Notes: generated by a model not told the origin, from the letters alone. A stretch of DNA of 64,000 bases from Lactuca virosa (GCA_928212115.1 CAKMRJ010004445.1:80958969-81022968); one strand, 5' to 3'. Counted from the stretch's first letter, positions 46,215-58,103 are shown. A program made the numbers and translations.

Positions 46215-47047
46215 ATCAATCTGATTGGGTACAAGCAATGCAAGATGAACTCCATGAGTTCGAACGAAATCGAGTTTGGAGGCTGATTCCCACACCAAAG
46301 GATGCTTCAGTGGTTGGCTTAAAATGGGTCTTCAGTAATAAATTGGACAAAGAGGGGAACGTCATTCGCAACAAGGCTCGGTTGGTGGTGAAAGGATATT
46401 GCCAAGAGGAAGGGATAGACTATGAGGAAACCTTCGCTCCTGTAGCAAGGCTGGAATCTGTTAGAATTTTTCTGGCATACGCTGCTCATAAAAACTTCGA
46501 AGTTTTCCAAATGGACGTAAAATGCGCTTTCTTGAATGGAGAACTAGAAGAAACAATGTATGTTGAGCAACCTCCCGGTTTCGTGAACGAGAAATTCCCC
46601 AATCATTGCTATGTGCTGGATAAAGCTGTATATGGTTTGAAGCAAGCACCGAGGGCCTGGTATGAAACTTTAAGTCGCTTTCTGAAAATGTCGAAATTTA
46701 AGCAAGGTTCGGTTGACCCAACCTTCTTTCGAAAGAAAGAAGGTGAACATTTAATGATAGTTCAGATTTATGTCGATGACATCATCTTCGGCTCCACGAA
46801 TCCTAGCTTAACATCTGAATTCAGGAAGTTGATGGAGACTAAATTTGAAATGAGCGCAATGGGTCCGATTAATTTTTTCCTTGGTTTGAATATTAGACAG
46901 GGACCAGAAGGTATCTTTATCAACCAGGAAGCCTACACAAAGAACTTGCTAGCAAAATTCGGTATGACAGGAGATTCAAAAGTGAAGGTTCCTATGGCAT
47001 TTGGCACTAAGTTAACACCATCTCTGGAAAAACCTTTGTTGACATAA
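46215..47047 (+). pseudogene. copia reverse transcriptase (element D)
   Basis: Well-preserved RT: KWVFSNKLDKEG, KARLVVKGYCQEEG, MDVKCAFLNGELEE, YGLKQAPRAWYE and the active site YVDD at 46769-46780 (IYVDDIIFGSTN), then FFLGLNIRQ. Open for 270 codons from 46238. A one-base shift near 47030 separates it from RNase H. Confidence 0.95.
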
Positions 47048-47739
47048 CACTATATCGTCAAATGATAGGGTCCCTTATGTATCTAACAGATAGTAGACCG
47101 GACATTATGTTTTCTGTTTGTTATTGTGCCAGGTTTCAAGCTAATCCAAGAGAACCTCACATGGTGGCAGTGAAAAATATTTTCCGTTACCTGAAGCGAA
47201 CCTCATCTCTCGGTCTCTGGTACCCTGCTAGATCTGGATTCTTTATTCAAGCTTTTTCTGATGCTGATCTTGGAGGATGTGGTCTGGACCGAAAGAGCAC
47301 AACTGGTGGATGCCAATTCCTTGACGGTAAACTTGTTAGTTGGCAGTCCAAGAAGCAAACATGCGTGTCACTTTCAACAGCCGAAGTTGAGTATATAGCT
47401 GCAGCATCCTGCACTTCTCAAGTAATATGGATACAAAGTCAACTAAGAGATTATGGGCTAAGTATGAAGAAGATTCCTCTCTATTGTGACTCAGAAAGTG
47501 TTATAAGAATATGTCACAATCCAGTGCAACACTCAAAGACTAAGCATATTGCACTTAGATATCATTTCATCAAGGACCATGTAGAAGATGGGAACGTGGA
47601 AGTACATTTCGTTCGGTCCTCATATCAACTGGCTGACATATTCACTAAAGCCTTACCTGAAGCAAGCTTCAATAAAATTTTACAAGGCTTGGGAATGATG
47701 GAAGCAGAGTCGGTACCGAATCCTCAAATCTCTCACTAA
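47048..47739 (+). pseudogene. copia RNase H (element D)
   Basis: Complete domain: GSLMYLTDSRPDIMFSV, AFSDADLGGCG, STAEVEYIAAASC, LYCDSESVIRI, HSKTKHIALRYHFI and the typical ending LADIFTKALPEASFNKI. Open from 47062 to the normal stop; only the junction to RT is shifted. Confidence 0.95.
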
Positions 47740-47754
47740 AAATTAGTCAAGCGA

Positions 47755-47940
47755 AATAGAGCGAACACTCGGTCTATTTCGGTTCCAGATTTTTCGGGAA
47801 CCGAAATGAACCGAACGCTCGGTCTATTTTGGCTCCATAATTTTCGGGAACCGAAATGAACCGAACGCTCGGTCTATTTCAGCTCCGGAATTTTAAGGAA
47901 CCGACATGAACCGAACGCTCGGCTTATTTCGCTTCATTCT
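47755..47940 (+). repeat. 50 bp tandem repeat after pol (element D)
   Basis: GAACGCTCGGTCTATTTC units with GGTCTATTT at 47771, 47821 and 47871 (exact 50 bp period) and a diverged fourth at 47921. It carries GGGAACCGAAATGAACCG. No coding potential seen. Confidence 0.95.
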
Positions 47941-49405
47941 TTTAAGATAAGGTTTCGGTTGTACATTTTGTTTATTCTTTTAAAGTCCATTTTTTTACTC
48001 TTTTTTGTCTTTTTGTTCTTATTATTTTTCAGAAAACTTCAAAAATACAAAAATATTTTCTTTTTCTGTTTTTATTATTTTTCAGAAAATCTCAAAACTC
48101 CAAAAATATTTTTCTCAACATTTTTTATTTTTTTATTTTGTTTGGTTTGTTTGTTTGTTTGTTTGTTTTGTTTGTGTGGTGTGTTTGTTTGCTTGTTTTT
48201 CTAATTAGGTCCCAAGTATACCAGTACAACAGAATTTGGAGCTAAGGCAGGTATGATTCTTTCCATCTGAACTAGTTAAGAGTCCCTAGAAGCATGCTGT
48301 TGCATGTCGACCGAAGCCTCTAAGACTAAGAGCAAGGCCTTAATGATTCGATCTATACCTATCGTTTCTTCCCAATCAGGCTGTTAAAATCAACTCAAGT
48401 CAAGAGCTACCTTACTCTTCTCAAATGAGTTAAGAGTTTTCTGCGTTGTCATGTTTATATAGAAGAGGTACTTTCGGTTCTTTAACCACCCTCCTTACAT
48501 TCTCCATCAACTTTCGGTTCACCACTGTAACCCTTGAGACTCTCGGTCTTTACCACTGAGGTTTATGGTTGCATAAAATATGTGTTTGTGATCTTAGATA
48601 CGTACACCACGTGCTGAGTGAAACCCAAAATCCAACACCTACAATGAATTGACGGTGAATCATTACATTCAAGATCTTACTTGTTACCTAATGAAATCTC
48701 ATTTTAATTTTTGAGTGGTCTTTTATGAAATTGTATAACACCAAGGCTTTTCTTCCCAAAAAGATCCAGATTGTTTTTGTTTTTGAGATTTCTATCACAT
48801 CTTTAGTCACTATAAATTATATCCAACCTACTTGTTCAACAGACCACAATGGTCTCACAAGTACTTCTTCCAACGTTCGGTCTTATGTTAAGAATCGACA
48901 TTCAGTTGAAGATAAGCTACCCTTAGCCTATAAATTAAAAGAAGCCTTTCAATGTTTCTCTACAAACACTCGATCGTATATTTTCTCGGGAAACCACACA
49001 AGCACTTCAAGTCTCTCTTGACTTTGAAGGAAGCGATTCTTGCCCGGAATCATCTGCTTTATGTCTTCTAATAGACATCACTCACATCCAATACACATTT
49101 TGCTTTATTTCTTTATCTTTTGTCACCCTATTGCACGAAAATTTTTATTTTCCAACTTTCTGGTTGCTGTTGGTTTGATTTTTGTTTATCTTTTGGAGCA
49201 ACAAGGGTTATCCTAAATTTTGGAGTGAAGCTGAATTTCAAACGACGAATTGAGGATAAGCTTTTGGGCGCTTAAATTTGAACGGTCCCTAAACCCACGC
49301 GTGCTGACGTATACCTGGGAGAAACCACCCTGTCACATCGCGCTTTTTCAGGCGACGTTTCAGTGACCACATCATTATCATGACGATTCTTTCTCTCTCC
49401 TGGCA
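47941..49405 (+). other. Spacer between pol and third ORF (element D)
   Basis: T-rich, with a (GTTT)n microsatellite near 48135-48200. The 67-98 codon frames here are low-complexity or short and lack known domains. Confidence 0.7.
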
Positions 49406-49409
49406 ACGG

Positions 49410-49417
49410 TATATAAA
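49410..49417 (+). promoter_or_regulatory. TATA-like box before the third ORF (element D)
   Basis: TATATAAA lies 102 bp upstream of an ATG in good plant context (AACAATGGC, 49512). Spacing suits a start site near 49440 and a 70 nt leader. A separate promoter for this ORF is inferred. Confidence 0.5.
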
Positions 49418-49511
49418 GGGTTTCTAATTACATTTGTCTCTTTTACCTGCAACAAACTCTCTCTATATACACGGCGATTTACAACTGTTCATCTTCTTCC
49501 TTAACTCAACA

Positions 49512-52500
49512 ATGGCGACTTCTTCATCGGCTCACGATCAAACTGCTTCGTCCACATTGCTCTCGATCAAGCCAAACCTGAACATGATCATTGAACTCAA
49601 CCCTTTTCTGTACGATTTGTATATGCTACAAGTGGTTGAGTGTTTAAAGTATTCACCTCTAGTTCTAGCCCTAACATAGGTGAAATCCGTCCCAATGTCA
49701 CTCCTATCGCAGGTTTACACTACTGCTTCATATGACAAGAACAAGGAGAGGATCTACTTCCAAATCTTCTCTCACAAGGCTTCGATTTCAAAAGGGAGAT
49801 TTTGTTCACTATTGCAACTTGCTGTGGATTCGTCTGTGATCTCACCGGACTTCATCACCACTACTCAACTGTTCTCGATGCTCTACGAGATGGGTTACAC
49901 TGATGTGCTTACCACGGTTACGAAGGTTAAGAAGTCATGCTTACCACCCCAATGGAATGGATTGCTTACTCTTCTCATCAAGAGTTTGGCGGAGAGGAGT
50001 GGTGGGTCTGATGGTACCAGCAAGGGTTTTCTGACCCTTCTATACGGTCATTACAATGGTATAAATCTCGACTATGGGTCGATTATCTGGTCACAAGTGG
50101 TGCAAAGCCTCAACACTTCAACGAGATACTCTGAAATTTCGTGTGGTCGATTCTGGACTCTCATTACACGAAGGGCGATTGATACTTTGCAGATTCCGGT
50201 AATGAAGGATGCCCTAGTCGCGTCTGTGGCTATGTTTCACACCAAGAAAATTATCATTTCTGATCCTAAAAAGTTCCCTCACAATGGCTCCATACCTGAG
50301 ACGATGTACAGGTGTGTCTCAGCCGAGAGTAAGGTCATGGCCGATTATCGCAAGATTCCTCCCAAGGAACCGATAGTTTTATCTCCTGAACAGCAGGCTG
50401 CCTTGGATGCTGTGGAGAAGCCTGGAAACCGAGGAAAAAGGGCTACTACCAAGAAAGGGACAACCGATGATGATAAGTCTAAGCCTGCTAAGTCAAGGAA
50501 GCGAAAGTCTGAGAAAGGGGATTCTTCTAAGCCAAAGAAGATCAAGAAGATGGCGAAGAAATCCAAGAGTCCCTCTCCTTCCAGTTCAGAAAACGATGAG
50601 GAGGATGAAGAAGAGGAAATTCATCATGAATCACCGAGAGGTAACACACTTCCCCGATCCCCAACTCCAACCGAACCTCTTCATGACAAACTTCCAACAC
50701 CACCCTCATCACCGAAGCAGACAGTTCCAATTTCGGTTGCTCCTATTCCACCACCTACCACATCTCAAACAACAACTTCTCTACCACCACCACCACCAGT
50801 TAGTACCACTCCTATTTCTACGACTCCCTTACCACCTCCTATTATTTCCCAAGCAACTACCATCACTACCCCAAAACCAACAGTACGAGTCAACGTATCT
50901 GATACGGGGGCAACTACTGAAACCGAACCTCCAGTTACTTCTAAACTGATTCTGGTGCCACTCTTGGTGGTGCTAATGATGAGTTTGATTCAACATACTA
51001 CAGTCCCTATCGGCTTCCTACAGATGATGATGATGAAGCTCCAGTCACGAGACAACAACTGCAGAGCATTGATGAGAAACTCGATAAATTGCTTGATGCC
51101 AACAAGTCATACAATGAAGTTGTGCTCAAAGCTTTTATAGACACTGCTCTTGAGCAATACTGGGGCTATTGACAAATCCACAAAGGCTGTCAACGCTTCT
51201 ACTTCATCTTGCAAGAAGGCCACTACTGACGTTGCGGAAATTGTTCACAGTACTCAGATCTTTCTTGAGTCACTCAAAGGGCATGCTGATACCAATGCCG
51301 CCAAGGTGAATGCTTCTGTGGATTCCTTATCCAAGTCACTTCAAGAGGAGCACACTAAGTTTGAGGCTGTTCGTTCTTCGATGCAAGCAGAGAACACTTC
51401 ACTTATCAGTTCTGTGAATTCTCGGCTTGAATCTCTCCAAGCTGATTTAGCAAAGGAGAGTGCTCTGAAGGAAGATCTTGCCCGCCAAGCCTCAACTATT
51501 GAAGTTTAGAAGGTGCAGCTCGCTCAAGCTGAAAAGGAAATTTCTTTGTTGAAGACTGAAAGAGCTGTCTTTCGTAGCTGTGTTGGGGATGTCAAGGATA
51601 TGCTTACCAATCTTCTTGGTGCTCATGATCCTATCCTTACTCTCACTATCAGAAATCATCTGACATCAAAACTTCTTCCTGCCCTTGCAATGTTACATGA
51701 AATGAAGGGTGTTTCGGAGAGATTCATACCTCCAAAATAAGGGGGAGAAGGTGCTCAACCGAAGGTTACTGTGAAAACCGAATCTGCCCAACCGAAGGTC
51801 AAAGTTACAAGCGAACTGAAGGGTAATGAAGCTTTAGGTTCTGGTTCTCAAGCTAAGAAGAAGGAGATTGATGATGACAGTGATGACGAAGAAGAAGAGA
51901 CTATTGCTGAGGCCCTTAAACGAAAGAAGAGGGACAGAGAATTGGATGAAACCTTAAGGGTTACGAGGGAGGCTGAGGAAAGGGAAAGGAGGAACAAGGA
52001 GGAAGAAGAAGCCTTAAACTACAAGAAGGCCTTGTTTCCCCTCTGGACAAAAGAAACACTTATCAATGAGGCAATAGAGTTTCCAAGTGTCTACTGGCTG
52101 GAACCTGTCGCTTCTTTTGATTGTGACAATTCTAAGGACTCACAGTTCGACATGCCGATAACACAAAAGGCATTCACGTTTCATTGTTTTGATTCGACTG
52201 TTGAAGTTCCTTTCCCTCATCCAAAAGTTGATCGTGAGCTTATCGACTTTTATCTAAAGTTTGGTCAACCGCCGTACTTGACATGGAGTGCATAGAAGAT
52301 AGTTACTGTCAAGGTACTAAAACCTTCGCCTGCTGGGAAGTTCATAAATGTTAATTTCAAAATCACACAAGGATCAGCAAACTCGGTGTCGATTATTTCC
52401 CTGGCAGACCTTCCAAATTTAAATCCTCATGACTGGATCCTATTGTTTAACATTATGCTCACTAATCCGAAAGAATATGAGCCGATACTGGATCATTCGA

Positions 52501-52898
52501 AAAGGATGTTGGCCTCCTACATTCATGAAGTAGCTTCAATGGATCAGGAGATAGCAAAAGTGATGAATAAGAAACCGACTGTAAAGCCAACAGCGAAACC
52601 AGGAGATGTGAACAAAATGAGGATGGGCCAAATCGATTCTACACATCTTACTGTAATGTTTACAAGAGGCGAAGCCAATGGTTTTCTGTTCACTCTTGTT
52701 AATAAACATTTATTCTCAACTGACTGCTTAGAGCACATTATCAGTATCATCCATCGGTGCAAGCAGAATTCAGAAGCAGACAAGAAGAACTTCACGGACA
52801 TGCTTTGGTGGTACATTACGTTTTGTCATCATCTATTGGCCATCATACCGAAGGTGTTCAAGACAATCATGAAGTCTTCTGCAGCTCAACCGAAGTGA
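49512..52898 (+). pseudogene. Third ORF of element D (post-pol, unknown function)
   Basis: About 1128 codons from ATG 49512 to TGA 52896-52898, with in-frame stops at 49677-49679, 51507-51509, 51738-51740 and 52293-52295, and a shifted stretch between about 50940 and 51150. Segments: a globular N-terminus (about 230 residues; IYFQIFSHKASISKG, RFWTLITRRAIDTLQIPVMK), a basic part with nuclear-localisation-like runs (KSRKRKSEKG, KPKKIKKMAKK), a Pro-rich part, coiled coils (about 51170-51700 and 51870-52030) and a C-terminal part (PHDWILLFNIML, FLFTLVNKHLF). No signal peptide or clear membrane segment is visible, so the old label envelope-like does not fit well. Confidence 0.8.
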
Positions 52899-52918
52899 GC
52901 TTTCGGCTCCATTGACGC

Positions 52919-52929
52919 AAAGGGGAGAT
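52919..52929 (+). other. Polypurine tract of element D
   Basis: AAAGGGGAGAT directly before the 3' LTR. Confidence 0.8.
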
Positions 52930-53241
52930 TGTTGAGTCTTATTATGTTGCGTCATGGGCTTATTTTTTGTATCCGGATTGGGCATGTTCATCCGTGATTA
53001 TCTAGTAGGGTTAGACTATAAATAATGCATGCATGTATGCATTAGATATTCTCTTGATTATTGTTGATTATTGTTTTGTAACCCTAAGCACCTCTACAGT
53101 CGAAGTTCTTAATCGAGCTCTTCTGAGGTGTTGAAGTTTTAATCATACGACATATTTAAAGTCATTCTTGTGTTCATAATTATGTTCTTAATTGTTTGCC
53201 TGCATAGAATCTACCGATCCTAATAGAACTTTGTTCTAACA
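52930..53241 (+). repeat. 3' LTR of element D
   Basis: 312 bp; matches 39678-39979 apart from a 10 bp duplication and few substitutions. Confidence 0.95.
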
Positions 53242-53246
53242 ATATT

Positions 53247-53527
53247 CTTAACTTTTCCTCTAACTTTGTTCGGTAGAACAGCTGTAAATGTAATTAAAAA
53301 TTATTACTAACGATACTTTATAATAACTAAATAAATATAGTAAATAATAAATCATAATAAGACTTACCATTCGATTCCAACACCCCATGTCCCTATAAGA
53401 TAATAGTAGCCATGTTGTAGAGAAACAAGATGCAAATAAACATCATTATCTAAAAAGTTATAAGATATATACAGATACAACATCTTACTTTTGTATATTT
53501 TTATTAAATATGACATTTGATTTTGTT
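53247..53527 (-). other. Second flank of the old CACTA-type element
   Basis: AT-rich. It contains what looks like degraded minus-strand coding sequence contiguous with 39677 across the element D insertion. No intact frame. Confidence 0.4.
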
Positions 53528-53536
53528 TTAAGTTTT

Positions 53537-53932
53537 GGGAAATCTTCGGAAAAGTCTTAATATTTCACCCTAATTTACGAAAAGTCTCAAACTAATATTG
53601 GTTTATGAAAAAGTCCCGATAACCGGAAAAAATGACGATTTGACACTTTTTTTTTCCGGTTTATCGGTTTCAATACTTACCCGGTTTCATTAAAGTCCCA
53701 TTATTTTACCATAATTTTCATTAAAGTCCCATTATTTTACCATAATTTCGGACTTATTCATAAATTATGGTAAAATAGTGCGACTTTATTAAAACCGGGT
53801 AAGTAATGAAACCGGGAAAATAGGGTCAAATCGTCATTTTTACCGGTAATTGGGACTTTTTCGTAAACAAATTTTAGTTTGATACTTTTTCGTAAATTAA
53901 GGTAAAATATTGGGACTTTTCCGAAGATTCCC
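53537..53932. mobile_element. MULE-type foldback MITE
   Basis: 396 bp made of long imperfect inverted arms (GGGAAATCTTCGGAAAAGTC at the left; the right end is its near reverse complement), flanked by a perfect 9 bp TSD TTAAGTTTT at 53528-53536 and 53933-53941. A 9 bp TSD points to Mutator-type transposition. The left arm contains a tandem duplication of about 30 bp with CCATTATTTTACCATAA. Confidence 0.95.
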
Positions 53933-53941
53933 TTAAGTTTT

Positions 53942-54182
53942 CTACAATAGCATTATACTTTAAATATTATATAGTTTTTTAATTCTTTTTTAGCATTATA
54001 CTTTTACATATATACATAATTTAAGTAATGTTCCAAATTGGATAAAAGTAAACATATGCATTCCAAATTGCATACATAATTTTCTATTTCCATACAAGTA
54101 CATAATTTGCAATTTTCATGTATATGTTATACATACAAATACACATACATATATATTATATACACATATAAATACACATATA
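53942..54182. other. AT-rich spacer with microsatellite
   Basis: No gene. It ends in ACATACA/ATATAT repeats into which the hAT-type element inserted. Confidence 0.7.
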
Positions 54183-54360
54183 TAGGCATGAGCAAACAGA
54201 CCGAACCGGCCGGAATCGGCCCGACCTGGACCCGAACCGGGAACCGGCTTCGGCCAAAATCAAGAACCGAACCGGCCCGGCGGTTAAACTGGTTCCGGTT
54301 CCGGGTCCGGTTTTTGCCGGGTTTTCAATTTTGGAACCGGTCTGATTTTACACGCTTCCT

Positions 54361-55200
54361 TGTAACTCATTCAATTTTTAACCAAATCAAGCATTTTTAT
54401 AGTCTAAACTTAACTACAAATCCTAATCTACATCTAGGAAAAGATTCAGGTCAAAAAAAACTTAAATTGAGTGATTTATGCACATTTGAACAACAAAGTC
54501 AGATTACGTTTAGTTGTTGTAACATAAAAAAATTCTGATTTGACACCCTTCCTTGCGGGGCTTGTAACTCATTCAATTTTTAACCAAGTGTTCAAGAGAT
54601 GTATTGATTGTATATGGTGTTACACAAAAAGGATCTAGATCTAGACTACATAAATAACACTCACTTTTACACCTCTCAAGCACACCTCTACAAGTGGTAT
54701 GAACCCACTATTTATAGAGGTGTTTACATGTCTCTCTCTCACTCTCACTAACACATCAGTCTAAAGGCTAATGCACCACATGCAAGTGGGTCTACAAGAG
54801 TCAAACCATTACAAAGTCATACATGAAGAACTTTGCACCCCAACATTCTCCCCCTCAAAGTTAGGAATGGATGACCCACTTCAAATCTTCCAAAATCGAG
54901 CAACTACACGATTCGAGCCTCAAAGGTGACACATGTCGAAACGAACTTCAAATCCTAATCTACATGTAGGAAAAATATTCAGGTCAATACAAGTTAAATT
55001 GAGTGAGTTATGTACATTTGAACAACAAAGTCAGATTACATTTAAATGCTGAAACATAAAAAAAAAATCTGATTTGACACTCTTCCTTGCGGGGATTGTA
55101 ACTCATTCAATTTTTAACCAAATGAAGCGTTTTTATAGTCTAAACTTAACTACAAATCATAATCCACATGTAGGAAAACAATTCAGGCCAAAAAATATTA
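54361..55200. repeat. Approx. 200 bp tandem repeat inside the hAT-type element
   Basis: TGTAACTCATTCAATTTTTA recurs at about 54361, 54562 and 55097. The last interval is longer by about 335 bp because of the LTR fragment. Confidence 0.8.
54589..54945 (-). repeat. Copia LTR fragment (minus) inside the hAT-type element
   Basis: On the minus strand a polypurine tract TTTGAGGGGGAGAA is followed at 54846 by TGTTGGGGTGCAAAG, a typical LTR start, continuing to CTTGAACA near 54589. Only LTR, PPT and a short internal stretch are present, so it is a truncated or recombined insertion of another copia family. Confidence 0.65.
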
Positions 55201-55416
55201 AATTGAGTGAGTTATGCAACTTCCAAAATTTAAGTGAGTTATCTAGTCCAGTTCCCAGTTTTAGGCCGGTTCCAACGACCGGTTCTTACCGGGTCCCGGT
55301 TCCAAAATTTGACAAAATTATAGTATCGGTCCCGGCCCGACCGGTTCCATCGGGTTCCGGTTCTAGGACCGGTTCCGGCCGGTTCCTCGGTCCATATGCT
55401 CATCCCTACACATATA

Positions 55417-55720
55417 CATATACATTATATACACATACCACCAATTATATACATAAATATACATACAAAAACACATGTACATACACAATTAGATTACATA
55501 CACAAATACACATATATTATATACACAAATACACATACAAATACAAAAAACGTAATTATATAGACAAGTACACATACAAATAGAATATTTTATACACAAT
55601 TGTCATGTAAACATTATACATACAAATACACATACATATACAAAAAACATTATTATATACACAAATACACATACAAATACAATATTTTATACACAAATAC
55701 ACATATACATATAAAAATAT
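55417..55720. repeat. (ACATAC/AAATACACAT)n microsatellite-rich DNA
   Basis: Low-complexity repeats in ACAT and ATAC. Frames here (for example 55556-55762 on the minus strand) are repeat translations. Confidence 0.9.
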
Positions 55721-56579
55721 ATGAGAACACTGAGAAACTAACATGTGAGGTTGTCTTGACAATTTTCAAGCAAAAAATGATGGTAGTTATGGTTCTTCGA
55801 CGAGATTCTGATGAGTTGAATTTTCGGAAAATTTCTAGAAAACTGGCAAGAAGTTCTAAGCAAACTTGAAAAAAACCAACATATCAGTGGTGAAAGGAGA
55901 AAGCAAAAGAGAACTACAAAAAATCTTACATATTTCATCTCTAGAAAAGCATCACATCGCTAGAAATAGTGGGGTCGCTTGTATTGCACTTTTGGTGGTC
56001 AGCGGTACGGGGGGTGTTATTTGGTCTCAATCGGAAAATGAAAGAACAAAATTGTGGTGGAAGAGCGAAATCGCCGGAGAAAACAATAGCTAGAAAATGG
56101 AAACAGGAGGGAAAATAAGACATACACAAAAGGGATTTATCTTGACAAGCAATAGCGGTAACAAGAAATAGTGGCGACTGTTAGGGTATCAGCGGTGAGC
56201 TAGGTTAATAAAGGAAACGTCTGTGGAGGGAAATAAAAGCGCCTCTTTTTGTCGACTATTAGCGACCAGACTATTATCGATATTAGTGTAGCCGCTACTT
56301 TGTTTATGCGAAATGGAGTCCCAACCATTGGATTTAATGCTTGATCGAATGGATGCGCTTTACCAAAAAAAATCATGCGGTTTCGGTTCTTTATCATTAG
56401 CGGCGACGCTAATAACGGTGACAACTACTCTTAATTAGTGGCGACAGTAAGTGTTGTGGCTGCTAATAATGGTTGTTGTCGCTAATGTAACTTCAAGTTT
56501 CTGGTATGTTTCTTTTACGTAATCTAATAATTTAGATGTTGGATTTCTGGTGGCCGTTAATAATTGTTGTTGCCTGTAA
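55721..56579. other. Possible transposon subterminal region (TAGCGGCGAC-type repeats)
   Basis: No gene with a known domain. Many short direct and inverted variants of TTAGYGGCGAC and GTCGCTAAT (for example near 56165, 56265, 56400, 56438 and 56475) resemble subterminal repeats of plant CACTA elements. No terminal CACTA sequence was found. Confidence 0.4.
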
Positions 56580-58103
56580 TGTAACACCAAGGGCAAAGTT
56601 TAGTGGGCTTTAAGCTAACATCACGGCGTGGCATCTATTCGCCACAACGTGGCCGCTGTTTAGTGGCAAACCCTAATCCTGAGTTTGAGCCCCTATTTAA
56701 GGTAATGTGATAGCTAGGGTTGCCCATCCTCAACCTCAGTCACTCTCCCTCAGCCTTTAAGTGAAAATCCAAGCCTCCATTTCTAACCTTTGAGTTTTTG
56801 TGTGTTTGGTGGTGTTTTAAAGAAGAAGAAGGCACTCTTGGGCTTTTTTCAGCAAGAAACTCTCCCTATCTCTCTTGCGTACATTTTTTGGACTCTTGTA
56901 AGTCCTCAAGATCCAATATTTATGTTACTTATCTATAGATCTAGCCCTTTTGTTCCTTAATCTTCATGCTGTGAAGAATTGGAAGGTTAGATCTCATAAA
57001 GGTTGCAACTTTATTGATCCATGTGGTCGTTTTAGTGTCATATGTTCCAGATTTGAAAATATAGGGAGTTTTTGGTCTCATGCTCTAGCTTGAGTTCCTT
57101 ATTTCCATATTTTTGACCTAAAATGGAAGGGACATACATTTGACATACATGTCCATAAAGCTACGAACTTTACGGCTTCTTAGGTGTAAGAAACCATTCT
57201 AGAAAACTCAAGTGAGAAGCTCTAGAGATTTGGTGCTTAATGGGTGACTTTATGCTTTTAGTCACCTTTAAGGAATTAGGGTTTGGGATCTTCACCTGTT
57301 AAGGTGTCTTAATGGATAAAGTTGGAAACTTTATCCATCATGACCATGGGAAGGACCAAATCTGAGCTTTAGAGATCTTGAAGTTGTAGGAAAATGGTTT
57401 AATGGATTAAGCTATCTATATCATTCCCCACCGCGTAGACTTAGATTGCCACGACGTTGCGACGGGTAGGAATCCATATATTTTGTCATTTAGTGGCCAC
57501 GACATAGACAAGGATGGTCACGACATGGCGACCAGCTGGAGGTTAACCTTTTACTTTGGCCGTTGACTTTGACCAAATTTAACTTTATGTAATGTGGGGT
57601 ATTTTGAGTAGTAGATTTTGGCTTGGTCCATGTGTGTTGGGTTGAGGCATTTCTGCTCTATGTGGAAGCCAACAAACCTTGGAGTAATCAACACATAAGC
57701 TGAGGGTCGAGGAGGCAAACCAGATTTATGATGTGGGCTTGGAAGCAATCCACACACGAGTTGTAGGTCGGGAGGGCAATCTCGAATTATGCTATGGGCT
57801 TAGGGGTAAACCAATCTGATGGTTGTGGACCCAATGTGCATGTTCTTATATGTTTGTGTGGTGGTATTTTGCGGGAACTCACTAAGCTTTGTCTTACAGT
57901 TTGATTTTATGGTTTTAGGTACATCATAGGATAGGGGTAAGGTGAAGGCGTGATTGTGCATATCATCCTGGATATTTATTTGACTTATGATTTTGGGATA
58001 CTCTAATTTATACTTATGGTTTTGGAACTATATTTTGTATGAATTATGGATTTTGTGATGATTTTAAAAATGAAAATTTTGTCATAATTTTTGAGAAGTT
58101 ACA
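56580..58103 (+). repeat. Probable solo gypsy LTR
   Basis: Starts TGTAACACCAAGGG and ends GAAGTTACA, about 1.5 kb. It contains ACTCACTAAGCTTTGT (near 57880), also in the solo LTR at 20278, a 60 bp imperfect tandem repeat (57681-57810) and paired CCACGNCGTGG-type motifs. The flanks TGTAA and GCTAA are at best a degraded TSD. Confidence 0.6.

Larger units (their letters stand above)
39678..53241 (+). mobile_element. Element D: 13.6 kb Ty1/copia element with a third ORF
   Basis: LTRs 39678-39979 and 52930-53241, TSD ATATT at 39673-39677 and 53242-53246. Order: gag with a very long C-terminal extension, protease, integrase, RT, RNase H, a 50 bp repeat array, a 1.5 kb spacer with a TATA box, and a large ORF. 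The long gag and post-pol ORF suggest the SIRE/Maximus group, although the 0.3 kb LTRs are short for it. A solo LTR is nested at 45457-46209. In-frame stops and shifts make it inactive. Confidence 0.9.
54183..55408. mobile_element. Non-autonomous hAT-type element
   Basis: Ends TAGGCATGAGCAAACAGACC and (reverse complement) TAGGGATGAGCATATGGACC. Perfect 8 bp TSD CACATATA at 54175-54182 and 55409-55416. The subterminal parts are rich in ACCGG/CCGGT. The middle has a tandem repeat with a unit of about 200 bp, in which an LTR fragment is inserted. No transposase; the plus frames at 54107 and 55074 span element ends and microsatellite. Confidence 0.95.

Noticed and set aside
47959..48208. Leu/Phe-rich frames
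   Set aside because: T-rich and GTTT-repeat DNA gives hydrophobic translations; not real membrane proteins.
54107..54538. 143-codon plus frame
   Set aside because: It begins in ACAT/ATAT microsatellite DNA and runs across the end of the hAT-type element. It is a repeat translation.
55074..55583. 169-codon plus frame
   Set aside because: It spans ACCGG-rich subterminal repeats, the element end and microsatellite DNA, with no domain.
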